DNA of 64,000 bases from JAVBTR01 sp031556065 (GTDB taxonomy: Bacteria > Bacillota > Clostridia > Christensenellales > Aristaeellaceae): positions 55,949 through 119,948 of the forward strand of contig JAVBTR010000006.1 of NCBI GenBank assembly GCA_031556065.1, in the 5' to 3' direction. The position numbers were made by a program, and so were the translations under genes. Positions 56,918-64,000 of the stretch are shown here, piece after piece. The notes under the pieces are model-generated. The model did not search any database. It was not told the origin of the DNA and saw only the letters and a list, made by a program, of their open reading frames with translations. Positions within the stretch are counted from its first letter, which is position 1; each line of letters starts with the position of its first letter.

Positions 56918-59788
56918 TTATTTTACCCCATGGGTGTACATGGTAATCTTCGCCATAATGGTAGCGATATCGATAGGCTTTGAAAGGTGATCGTTCATGC
57001 CAGCAGCCAGACAGGTATCGATGTCCTCTTTGAATACATTGGCTGTCATGGCCAAAATGGGAATGGTTTTGGCTTTTTCAAAGCCAAGGTTGCGAATGGC
57101 TTTGGTGGCTTCCAGACCGTTCATGACGGGCATCTGCAAATCCATTAAAATAATATCGTAATCCTGGGGGGCATTTTTGAACATATCAAAGGCGATCTGG
57201 CCGTTTTGTGCCACATCGATATGGATCTGGGTATCTTGCAAAAGGGATTTGAGAATTTCGCTATTAATCTCCACATCCTCCGCCATCAACAGGCGCAGAT
57301 GGGAAAAATCCAACAGGCCTTCGTTTTTTTGGATGCCGTCAATGTCAATATGGTAGATGACTTTCATCATAATATTGTAAAAAACATACTCGAAAATGGG
57401 TTTGCGCAAAAGGTTTTTCAGTGTGAAGCCATGAAGGGCGCTGGGAGTATGCTTGTGGGCGTTGAAATCCACAATGGCTACATGTGTTTCTTCGGCTATT
57501 AGGTGCTTGATTCGCTGATAGGCCTTTGAACCGGTCTTATCTTGATCCAATGCAAAATCGAAAAAGAAGGCATCGTAATGGGTGCCCCGGGCATCGGCGT
57601 TTAAGATCATATTGGCGGCGGCAGCGGGTTTTCGGGCATAATCCAACAGGATGCCAAACCGGCTTGAGTAGGTGGCGAATCTGGTGAGAACGCTTTCGTC
57701 ATCAGATAAGAGGAAAATATTCCGGCCGTGGAGCTGCGAATTGGCGAACTTGAGAATTTCCTTTTCCTCTTGTTCATCGTATTCAAGGCGCAGGGTAACG
57801 GTAAATACAGAGCCCTTTCCAGGTTCCGAAGAAACGGTGATAACCCCGCCCATCATTTGAGCGAAGGATTGACTAATGGCCAGCCCTAGGCCTGTGCCGC
57901 CGAATTTGCGGGAAATGCTGCCATCGGCCTGTTCAAAAAAATTGAAGACGCGGGCCTGCTGTTCGTTTGTCATACCAATGCCGTTATCGCTGACCTTGAT
58001 CTGAACCGTAGCCCTGTTATTTTCAAAGCCGATTTCGTCCACAAAAACGAAAATTTCGCCGCCGTCCGGGGTGAATTTAACGGCATTGGATAAAAGGTTG
58101 GTTAGAATCTGCGAAACCCGCACATCATCGCCAATATAGCGGACCCGCAGGTGCTCGCCTCCGGAAATACTCAGCTGCAGGTTCTTTTCCGCCATTTTAG
58201 GAGACATAATGGAACAGGCTTCCACCACGGTCCGTTCCAAATTAAAAAGGGAAGCGTTTAATTCTATTTTTCCGGACTCTATTTTCGATATATCTAAAAT
58301 ATCGTTGATAACACTTAGCAAATGACCAGAAGCACTTTTGATATTGCTCATATACTGGCTGTATTTTTCAAGAGAGGTTTCGTTTTCGGAAAGCTTGACC
58401 ATGCCAATGATCGCGTTCATGGGGGTGCGGATTTCGTGGCTCATATTAGCCAAGAATTGGGATTTGGCGATATTGGCGCTCTGGGCTTCCTGGGTAGCCG
58501 CTTTAAGGGCGTTGTCCCTGGCGCGTACTGAATAGGCCCCGGCGATAATGGAAGCGGCCATGGTGGCGGGATGAAATTCGGCTTCTGTCCAATCTGCGTG
58601 ATGGCGGTGGTTGGAAAGCACCAGGTAACCAGCGGTCTCGCCGTCGATCATAATGGGAATATAACAAATGCTCTTGGCGCCAATGGATACGGTGGGGTGG
58701 GATTGGTAGAGTTCTTGTGTGTCGCGCCGGTAAAAATAGGGGGCTCCCGCCATTTTTTTGTAAAGGGATTCCATTTCATTGTAAGGGTAGCAATAGCCTA
58801 CGATGTTGGGAATATCATCGCTGATGTTATCTGAATAGGTGCAAAGAAGGGATTTATCCTGTTGAAATTCGTATATGGACACCCGCTCCGCTTTGAAAAA
58901 CGTCCGCAGGACATGGGCGGCGTTGTTCATTAAAGCATTGAAATCTTCATTGGGCTTTGTAAAGGGCACGGAAAAATTGGAGATAAACTCGTGAGATTGG
59001 AGCTGCTTTTCTTTAATTTCTTCAAAGGCCTGCCGTTCTGTTTTCGCCAACGCTAATGCGGCTTCCAGCTGCAGCTGATCGGCGATTGAATGCATCACAA
59101 GGCCATAGCCTGTCCTTTTTTGGTGTTTATTGATTAATGGAAAAAAGTTGGCGCTGGCGGGAAGCAATTGATTATCCTCAGTGACGATCATCAGCGTGCA
59201 GTTGTGGGTCTGGTTGGCAGAAATGGCCGGGATAATGGTTTCATGCAGGTACTTGGCAGATTCCTCCGTTAAGTGATTCCCATCGGCGAAGGCTCCTTCC
59301 GGGTGATCTAACCAGCCGGTTACCTGGTTTAAAGCGGGGTTGCAATAGACGATTTTAAAGTCGTTATCGAAGCTGGCCAGCATATCCCGGGTGTTTTCAA
59401 GCACCTCGTGCTGCCAAGCCATGGTTTGCTTCATCTGTGAAGCCAAGCTTTGATGAGCAAAATCGTTAACAAAGCAAAGCAGGGCATCCCGCCCGTCTTC
59501 CCATTGAACATATTTAATTTGCACATTGAAATGGTTGTCAAATAGCGGGTTGTAGACACGCCCGCTTTCAATAGAACCGCCTATTTCCTTGATCGACTCC
59601 ACAGGCAGGCAAAAGGGACATGGTTTGTTCGAACAGCAAAACACATCATGGCAGCAAAGGCCTACGATATGGCCAAAATTCTGAAGCAATTTTTCGTTGG
59701 CGTATAAAATGTGATGGGTATTCGCATCGGCAATGTAAGCATAAATGCTTAATTTATCAAAGGCAGTGTACCATTTGAATTCTGCCAT
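56918..59788 (-). CDS. Large soluble hybrid histidine kinase (PAS-PAS-GAF-HisKA-HATPase-REC-REC)
   Basis: A 956-residue cytoplasmic kinase. The first PAS domain (1-110) is Cys-rich, with GLCCHDVFCCSNKPCPFC at 43-60. A second PAS spans about 125-240 and a GAF domain 280-425. H451 in ANMSHEIRTPMN is the phosphoacceptor, and the ATPase (about 560-680) has DNGIGM and GTGLGLAI. Next comes a degenerate receiver lacking the usual DXXMP, then a full receiver with ILMDLQMPVMNG and SKPID. The ATG at 59788 follows AAAGGAG; the longer reading to 59833 is less likely. No partner response regulator is nearby. Confidence 0.9.
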   Translation of the reverse strand: MAEFKWYTAFDKLSIYAYIADANTHHILYANEKLLQNFGHIVGLCCHDVFCCSNKPCPFCLPVESIKEIGGSIESGRVYNPLFDNHFNVQIKYVQWEDGRDALLCFVNDFAHQSLASQMKQTMAWQHEVLENTRDMLASFDNDFKIVYCNPALNQVTGWLDHPEGAFADGNHLTEESAKYLHETIIPAISANQTHNCTLMIVTEDNQLLPASANFFPLINKHQKRTGYGLVMHSIADQLQLEAALALAKTERQAFEEIKEKQLQSHEFISNFSVPFTKPNEDFNALMNNAAHVLRTFFKAERVSIYEFQQDKSLLCTYSDNISDDIPNIVGYCYPYNEMESLYKKMAGAPYFYRRDTQELYQSHPTVSIGAKSICYIPIMIDGETAGYLVLSNHRHHADWTEAEFHPATMAASIIAGAYSVRARDNALKAATQEAQSANIAKSQFLANMSHEIRTPMNAIIGMVKLSENETSLEKYSQYMSNIKSASGHLLSVINDILDISKIESGKIELNASLFNLERTVVEACSIMSPKMAEKNLQLSISGGEHLRVRYIGDDVRVSQILTNLLSNAVKFTPDGGEIFVFVDEIGFENNRATVQIKVSDNGIGMTNEQQARVFNFFEQADGSISRKFGGTGLGLAISQSFAQMMGGVITVSSEPGKGSVFTVTLRLEYDEQEEKEILKFANSQLHGRNIFLLSDDESVLTRFATYSSRFGILLDYARKPAAAANMILNADARGTHYDAFFFDFALDQDKTGSKAYQRIKHLIAEETHVAIVDFNAHKHTPSALHGFTLKNLLRKPIFEYVFYNIMMKVIYHIDIDGIQKNEGLLDFSHLRLLMAEDVEINSEILKSLLQDTQIHIDVAQNGQIAFDMFKNAPQDYDIILMDLQMPVMNGLEATKAIRNLGFEKAKTIPILAMTANVFKEDIDTCLAAGMNDHLSKPIDIATIMAKITMYTHGVK

Positions 59789-59926
59789 GCCACGAACTCC
59801 TTTATATATTATCTTGCATTGCAATTTTAGCATAAATTGACGGTTATTGCCATAGAAAAACAGTGCTTAAACATAGATGAGCATTGTAAAAACAAAAACA
59901 AATCATAAGCAGGGGCTACCTTGCCA

Positions 59927-59955
59927 TTGCGGGGCGGTTTGAATGATGGTATAAT
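59927..59955 (+). promoter_or_regulatory. Promoter of the phosphodiesterase-family gene
   Basis: TTGCGG (59927-59932), 17 bases, TATAAT (59950-59955). Confidence 0.65.
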
Positions 59956-59992
59956 CTGGTTTATAAAGCTTGGAGATTTGAGGCGCTAATGC

Positions 59993-61135
59993 ATGTCTAA
60001 GTTGTTGCTGATCAGTTTTGACGCGGTGGGGAGCAAACGGCTTAATGAGCTAAAAAACAGACCCACCTTTAAAAAGGTGTTTGAAGGCGCCAGTGTGGTG
60101 ACCGATGTGCAAAGCCTGTTTTTAACCAACACATATCCTATCCATGCTTCTGTTGCCACAGGGGTAACGCCGGAAAATCATGGGCTGGTCAGTAACACGG
60201 AGCCTTTTCCTAAGCGGTATCCTAAATGGTGCTACCAGGCGAAAGGCTTGAAAGCGAGAACCCTTTGGCAGGCTGCCCATGAAAAGGGGCTCAAAACTGC
60301 GGCGGTGATGTGGCCAGTGACAGCGGGGGCCAGGGAAATTAACTATAATATTCCAGAAATTCTAAAGCTGCCCGGTGAAAGCCAAATCGCCCTGAATCTG
60401 CGCTATGGTACGCCGCTTTTATCCATCCGCTTGTTTTTTAAATACCGGCACCTGATGCGGGGGATTGAGCAGCCCTATCTGGATTTCTTCTCCACGGCTT
60501 GCATGGTGGATATATTAAACACAAGAAAACCTCATCTGGCTCTGATGCACCTGACGGCCTTTGATTCCCTGTGCCACCAATACGGCACAGAGGCCCCGGA
60601 GCTTGAAAAGGCCATGGATGCGTTGGACAATAATCTTAAAGCCCTTTTGGAAGCGGCAGGGGATGAATATACCGTGATCATCTTTTCCGATCACAGCCAG
60701 TTGGATGTGTCCCATGTGATGCTGCCCAACGAAGGTCTTGGGGAAAACGGCGGCTTTGTTGAATGCTGTGGCGGCAGCGCTTTCTTCCATCCAGGCAGTG
60801 GTGATGTGGAAGCTGTGCGGGAAAAGTTAGCCCAGGAGGAAGGGTTTAACCGGTTTTTGACAAGGGAGGAAATGGCTGTCTGCGGTAGGGCGGAGCTGCC
60901 ATTTGGCATGGCCGCCAAGCCTGGCTTTGTATACGAGGCCTTCCATTCTGGCGAAAAGGCCAACCATGGATATCCTGCGGATTATGAAGATTACAGCGTA
61001 TTTTATCTGGCAAAGGGGCCGAAGTTCAAGTCCGGGCTGCGGCTTACCGGTGGAAGCTTATTGGATATAACGCCTCTGGCGCGAAAGATATTGGAACTTA
61101 ATATGCCGAATATTCAAGGGAACGAAAGATTCTAA
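59993..61135 (+). CDS. Alkaline phosphatase superfamily phosphodiesterase (NPP-like)
   Basis: A 380-residue protein of the type I phosphodiesterase/nucleotide pyrophosphatase group. SFDAVGSKRL gives the first metal Asp, LTNTYPIHASVATG the nucleophilic Thr, FDSLCHQYG and IIFSDHSQLD more metal ligands, and NHGYPADYED the last His. There is no signal peptide, so it acts in the cytoplasm, unlike many relatives. Substrate is unknown; phosphodiesters or phosphonates are possible. The MFS-type gene follows after 21 bases. Confidence 0.87.
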   Translation: MSKLLLISFDAVGSKRLNELKNRPTFKKVFEGASVVTDVQSLFLTNTYPIHASVATGVTPENHGLVSNTEPFPKRYPKWCYQAKGLKARTLWQAAHEKGLKTAAVMWPVTAGAREINYNIPEILKLPGESQIALNLRYGTPLLSIRLFFKYRHLMRGIEQPYLDFFSTACMVDILNTRKPHLALMHLTAFDSLCHQYGTEAPELEKAMDALDNNLKALLEAAGDEYTVIIFSDHSQLDVSHVMLPNEGLGENGGFVECCGGSAFFHPGSGDVEAVREKLAQEEGFNRFLTREEMAVCGRAELPFGMAAKPGFVYEAFHSGEKANHGYPADYEDYSVFYLAKGPKFKSGLRLTGGSLLDITPLARKILELNMPNIQGNERF

Positions 61136-61156
61136 AACAAAATGAGGAGGGGTTTT

Positions 61157-62431
61157 ATGGAGTCCAAGCGCTTTAACAAGCTTGAAAAAAGCTGGATCAT
61201 GTACGACTGGGCCAACTCTGTTTATGCCACTATCATGATGGCGGCCATTTTCCCAGTGTATTTCTCTGGGGTTGTGACAGATGCCATGGGCGGCGATTAT
61301 TGGTGGGGCATCGGAACCAGCATTTCCATGGCTATTTTGGCTGTGCTGGCGCCTATTGTAGGCGCTTTCGCGGATTACAAGGGCTATAAGAAACGCTTGT
61401 TTTCCATTTTCTTAGGACTGGGGCTGGTGTTCACCTTCTTTAATGCATTAACAGATAACTGGCAGCTGATGCTCATTGGCTATATGCTTTCCAATATCGG
61501 CTTTTCCGGCAGCTGCCTGGTATACGACAGCTTCTTAACAGACGTCACCACCAATGAACGGATGGACAGGGTGTCCAGCTATGGCTTCGCGTTAGGGTAT
61601 ATTGGCGGTTCCACTATCCCTTTTGTGATTTCCATTGCACTGATCCAGTTCGGCAGTAAGATCGGCATCGATAGCGTGATGGCGGTTAAAATCGCGCTGG
61701 TCATTACTGTTTTGTGGTGGGGCCTTTTCTCTATTCCGTTTTTAAAGAATGTACAGCAAAAGCACTACGTGGAAAAACCCGAAAAAGGCGTGGTGACCAA
61801 TACCTTTAAAGCCATTGGTCAAACGGCAGTGAAAATCTTTAAGAATAAATCTATCTTCTTTTTCCTCCTGGCTTACTTTTTCTATATCGACGGCGTGGGC
61901 ACCGTTATTAAAATGAGTACCAGCTATGGTTCCACTCTGGGAATCGACGCCACGGGGATGATACTGGCCCTGTTGGTGACACAGATCGTTGCCATGCCTT
62001 GTTCCATTTGGTTTAGCTATCTTTCAAAGCGCTTTGGTTCCTTAAAAATGCTTTCCGCTGCAGTGGGCATGTATCTTTTGATCTGTATCGTGGGCTTTTT
62101 AATGGGTTACGGCCTTGAAGTAAAATGGTTCGGAATCGATACGGCACTGGTGCTTTTCTGGGTACTGGCTTGCTTGGTAGGCACGGTTCAGGGCGGCATT
62201 CAGGCTATTTCCAGAAGCCATTTTGGCAAATTGGTGCCGCCGGAAAACGCGGGGGAATTCTTCGGCTTCTTCGATATTTTCGGCAAATTCGCCTCTGTTT
62301 TGGGTCCGGCGCTGTATGCCTTGGTCAAGAGCACTACAGGCCGCAGCTCATTTTCTATCCTCTCTATTATCTTGCTGTTTCTGGCGGCGCTGGTGATTAT
62401 GGTGGTTAAACGAAAAGAAATGGAAGTGTGA
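61157..62431 (+). CDS. UMF1-type MFS transporter (Atg22-like)
   Basis: A 424-residue membrane protein with about twelve helices. The N-terminal WIMYDWANSVYAT is the hallmark of the UMF1/Atg22 group of the major facilitator superfamily; GGIQAISRSHFGKLVPPENA in the second half is also typical. Atg22 exports amino acids from vacuoles, but bacterial substrates are unknown. ATG at 61157 follows GAGGAGGGG; the ATG at 61142 lies before that site. It is probably co-transcribed with the preceding phosphodiesterase-like gene. Confidence 0.87.
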   Translation: MESKRFNKLEKSWIMYDWANSVYATIMMAAIFPVYFSGVVTDAMGGDYWWGIGTSISMAILAVLAPIVGAFADYKGYKKRLFSIFLGLGLVFTFFNALTDNWQLMLIGYMLSNIGFSGSCLVYDSFLTDVTTNERMDRVSSYGFALGYIGGSTIPFVISIALIQFGSKIGIDSVMAVKIALVITVLWWGLFSIPFLKNVQQKHYVEKPEKGVVTNTFKAIGQTAVKIFKNKSIFFFLLAYFFYIDGVGTVIKMSTSYGSTLGIDATGMILALLVTQIVAMPCSIWFSYLSKRFGSLKMLSAAVGMYLLICIVGFLMGYGLEVKWFGIDTALVLFWVLACLVGTVQGGIQAISRSHFGKLVPPENAGEFFGFFDIFGKFASVLGPALYALVKSTTGRSSFSILSIILLFLAALVIMVVKRKEMEV

Positions 62432-62696
62432 AATTGACTTTCTTTTTTGTTCATGCCATGCTTTGGTAAAGTAATTTAAAAAGAGGTGTGTCACGAACAA
62501 CTAATCCAGCTTGTTTAAGCAATGGCATGGAAAGCAGCGAACGATTACACGGTTTGGTTTTGCTGTCAAGTTTGGATAGGGGATCATGGCGGCCGTGTTA
62601 TGGGTGAAATATACCTGTGATAGGATTATTTACGTGCTTCGAAATCCTCCTTGTCGGCAACGCCAGGGAGGATTTTTATTATCAGGAGGGATATTT
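62432..62696. other. Non-coding stretch with inverted repeats and a terminator
   Basis: No convincing gene. TTGTTC/GAACAA and TGCCATGCTT/AAGCAATGGCA pair across 62450-62531. At 62642-62677 AAATCCTCC pairs with GGAGGATTT and runs into T, a good intrinsic terminator. An ORF open from 62586 crosses this hairpin and has no binding site before its first codons. Confidence 0.5.
62642..62677 (+). terminator. Intrinsic terminator upstream of the DJ-1-like fragment
   Basis: Arms AAATCCTCC (62642-62650) and GGAGGATTT (62667-62675) flank a 16-base loop and are followed by T. Confidence 0.8.
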
Positions 62697-62822
62697 ATGT
62701 CAAACAAGAAAAAAACCGTTATCATCTACCCGCATTTCAGCATGCAAGAAATCAGGTGCCTAACAGAAGACTTGACTGTTGTCTTCGGTGAAACGCTGGA
62801 TGTTTACGCTGGAGATAGATGA
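62697..62822 (+). pseudogene. Truncated N-terminal fragment, possibly DJ-1/PfpI family
   Basis: A 41-codon ORF with a good ribosome binding site (CAGGAGGG) starts MSNKKKTVIIYPHFSMQEI and stops after ETLDVYAGDR. The beta strand followed by FS-x-x-EI resembles the start of DJ-1/PfpI proteins, which are normally about 190 residues. Downstream, to about 62960, another frame reads AYTQEELTF, stop, NAPEDFAEFKGEYNQF, which looks like coding remnants broken by a stop. The likely history is deletion and decay of one or two genes. The family call is tentative. Confidence 0.4.
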
Positions 62823-62976
62823 ATGCGAAAAGGGCCTGTTAACCCTGTGGCCAGAGCCTATACCCAGGAAGAACTCACATTTTAGAATGCCCCCGAGGAT
62901 TTTGCGGAGTTCAAGGGGGAATACAATCAGTTTGCTTTATGCTATACTAAATAGCGAAATAGTTTCTTTTTTGAAA

Positions 62977-63588
62977 GTGAGCGTGGTTAGTACGAAAGAG
63001 CATATAAAGCCCTGTATTGGCCTTGTTATCAATAGTGCCTTCCTTGCCTTTGGGCTGTATCATGTGCATTCCTTTTCCAGCGTCACAGAGGGCGGTGTGC
63101 TGGGAATGATCCTGCTATTAAAAAAGTGGTTCAATATTTCGCCTGCCTTATCGGGCTTCGTGATGAATACAGCCTGCTATCTGCTGGGTTATAATACTTT
63201 TGGTAAAAAGTTTGTGGGCTATTCGATGATCGCTGCGGGGAGCTTTTCCGTGGCTTACGCTGTGTTTGAACAGTTCCCGCCGCTATGGCCCCAATTGGCT
63301 CAGATGCCGCTTCTGGCCGCCGTAGTGGGTGCCCTATTCGTAGGTATAGGCTGCGGCGTATGCGTGCGCTTGGGAGGCGCGCCAAGTGGGGACGATGCCC
63401 TGGCCATGAGCCTTTCCTACATTACCCACATTCAAATCCAATGGATCTACTTAATAAGCGATCTAATCGTACTTGGCCTGTCACTGACCTATATCCCCAT
63501 AGGCAGGATCGGCTATTCCCTATTGACAGTTATTATCTCGGGGCAGCTTATCGGCCTTATACAGAAGGGGGAAAGGGAACGCAGATAA
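62977..63588 (+). CDS. YitT-family membrane protein
   Basis: About 203 residues and five to six membrane helices, resembling the YitT/YczE (DUF161) group of unknown function. The stretch SSVTEGGVLGMILLLKKWFN near residue 30 and RLGGAPSGDDALAMSLSY near 140 are typical repeats of the family. The start is uncertain: TTG 62971, GTG 62977 and GTG 62983 are all in frame, with only a weak GAAAGTGAG nearby. The reading open from 62779 overlaps the decayed region and is rejected. A C-terminal nucleotide-like domain found in full YitT proteins is absent, so this is the short form. Confidence 0.75.
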   Translation: MSVVSTKEHIKPCIGLVINSAFLAFGLYHVHSFSSVTEGGVLGMILLLKKWFNISPALSGFVMNTACYLLGYNTFGKKFVGYSMIAAGSFSVAYAVFEQFPPLWPQLAQMPLLAAVVGALFVGIGCGVCVRLGGAPSGDDALAMSLSYITHIQIQWIYLISDLIVLGLSLTYIPIGRIGYSLLTVIISGQLIGLIQKGERERR

Positions 63589-63601
63589 GCAAAATTAGTG
63601 C

Positions 63602-63630
63602 TGGACAAAAACGGCAACCTTTGCTATAAT
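63602..63630 (+). promoter_or_regulatory. Promoter of the tRNA pair
   Basis: TGGACA (63602-63607), 17 bases, TATAAT (63625-63630), 15 bases before the first tRNA. Confidence 0.75.
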
Positions 63631-63644
63631 CATTTTTGCACTTT

Positions 63645-63720
63645 GCCAATATAGCTCAGTCGGTAGAGCAGCAGTTTCGTAAACTGCAGGTCAAGGGTTC
63701 GAATCCCTTTATTGGCTCCA
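63645..63720 (+). tRNA. tRNA-Thr (anticodon CGT)
   Basis: A complete 76-base cloverleaf: acceptor GCCAATA/TATTGGC, D arm GCTC/GAGC, anticodon stem GCAGT/ACTGC with loop TTCGTAA, T arm AAGGG-TTCGAAT-CCCTT, and an encoded CCA end. Anticodon CGT reads the threonine codon ACG. Confidence 0.96.
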
Positions 63721-63729
63721 TTTTTATTT

Positions 63730-63806
63730 CGAGATGTAGCGCAGTTTGGTAGCGCGTCTGCTTCGGGAGCAGAAGGTCGCAGGTTCAAATCCTGTCATCT
63801 CGACCA
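63730..63806 (+). tRNA. tRNA-Pro (anticodon CGG)
   Basis: A complete 77-base cloverleaf: acceptor CGAGATG/CATCTCG, D arm GCGC/GCGC, anticodon stem TCTGC/GCAGA with loop TTCGGGA, T arm GCAGG-TTCAAAT-CCTGT, and encoded CCA. Anticodon CGG reads the proline codon CCG. It is nine bases downstream of tRNA-Thr and shares its promoter. Confidence 0.96.
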
Positions 63807-63814
63807 TATTGTCG

Positions 63815-63850
63815 AAAGCCGTCGAAACGTGTTAGCGTCTCGACGGCTTT
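63815..63850 (+). terminator. Terminator-like hairpin after the tRNAs
   Basis: AAAGCCGTCGA (63815-63825) and TCGACGGCTTT (63840-63850) are perfect 11-base arms. The T-run is only the three T that end the stem. Confidence 0.7.
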
Positions 63851-63896
63851 GGTACTGAAAATAATTTTTCGCAAAAAGGTCTCTGGTAGGATGAAG

Positions 63897-64000
63897 TTAA
63901 ACAGCGAGGGTATCGTCCAGGGTAGCATCTAGGAGTTTCATATTCATATACTTCTTGCTGCCCCATTGGGTTCCGGCTACGTGGCGTAACCTGGCACAAA
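63897..64000 (-). CDS. C-terminal end of an ORF cut by the window edge
   Basis: On the leftward strand an open frame enters from the right edge and ends at 63897-63899. It reads RLRHVAGTQWGSKKYMNMK, then LLDATLDDTLAV and stop. About 34 codons are visible. I cannot assign a family. The basic, aromatic end would fit a mobile-element protein, but that is a guess. No ribosome binding site can be judged because the start is outside. Confidence 0.35.
   Translation of the reverse strand, partial: CARLRHVAGTQWGSKKYMNMKLLDATLDDTLAV

Noticed and set aside
63897..64000. Naming the right-edge ORF as a transposase.
   Set aside because: Only about 34 codons are visible, and no catalytic motif is among them.

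Overview
The window is about 64 kb of chromosomal DNA from a member of the Clostridia (Bacillota). The evidence is the gene set and gene order. There is an IspH/ribosomal-protein-S1 fusion gene in a cmk-plsC-ispH unit, a HutP-family protein, and a tig-clpP-clpX-lonB-lonA-engB block. A CIRCE element precedes groESL, and a near-consensus PurBox pair precedes xpt. MurE carries the DNPR motif of meso-diaminopimelate adding enzymes. A small CD1871A-type CXXC protein sits beside a NapH-like Fe-S protein. Base composition looks close to 50% G+C. I cannot name the genus.

Layout. 1-8 kb: a sugar-phosphate-isomerase-like enzyme, then a leftward purine salvage and uptake operon (xpt, BMP-type binding protein, ABC ATPase, two permeases), a rightward ROK kinase and an acyl-ACP thioesterase. 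8-17 kb: an AraC/GyrI-like regulator and mutY (leftward), groESL, a FIST sensor with a soluble hybrid histidine kinase, a PdaB-like polysaccharide deacetylase and an SSB-like protein. 17-33 kb: rsgA with a long structured leader, an MFS transporter, a HutP-like protein, cmk-plsC-ispH/S1, a phosphodiester glycosidase, then the chaperone and protease block ending in engB. 33-36 kb: a small unknown gene, a hairpin-rich element with terminal inverted repeats and no ORF, a CAP-domain secreted protein, a zinc-ribbon protein and a phosphoesterase. 36-50 kb: a division and cell-wall (dcw) cluster, mraZ-ftsL-PBP-murE-mraY-murD-ftsW-murA-ftsQ-ftsA-ftsZ, without rsmH, murF and murG. 50-64 kb: a second BMP protein, ybaB-recR-rmuC, a leftward six-gene operon (Eis-like acetyltransferase, TlpA, CXXC peptide, Fe-S membrane protein, two membrane proteins), a large hybrid kinase, a phosphodiesterase-family enzyme, a UMF1-type MFS protein, a decayed stretch, a YitT-family protein, two tRNAs and a partial ORF at the right edge.

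Most genes are conserved housekeeping functions. The less ordinary material lies in the control regions. The rsgA leader has a 10-codon ORF, a pseudoknot-capable core and two terminators. Two terminators contain the ribosome binding site of the next gene in their 3' arm. The mraZ promoter lies inside an upstream terminator and abuts direct repeats that look like a MraZ box. An internal ribosome binding site sits exactly at the IspH/S1 junction. I found no CRISPR array, prophage or intact insertion sequence.
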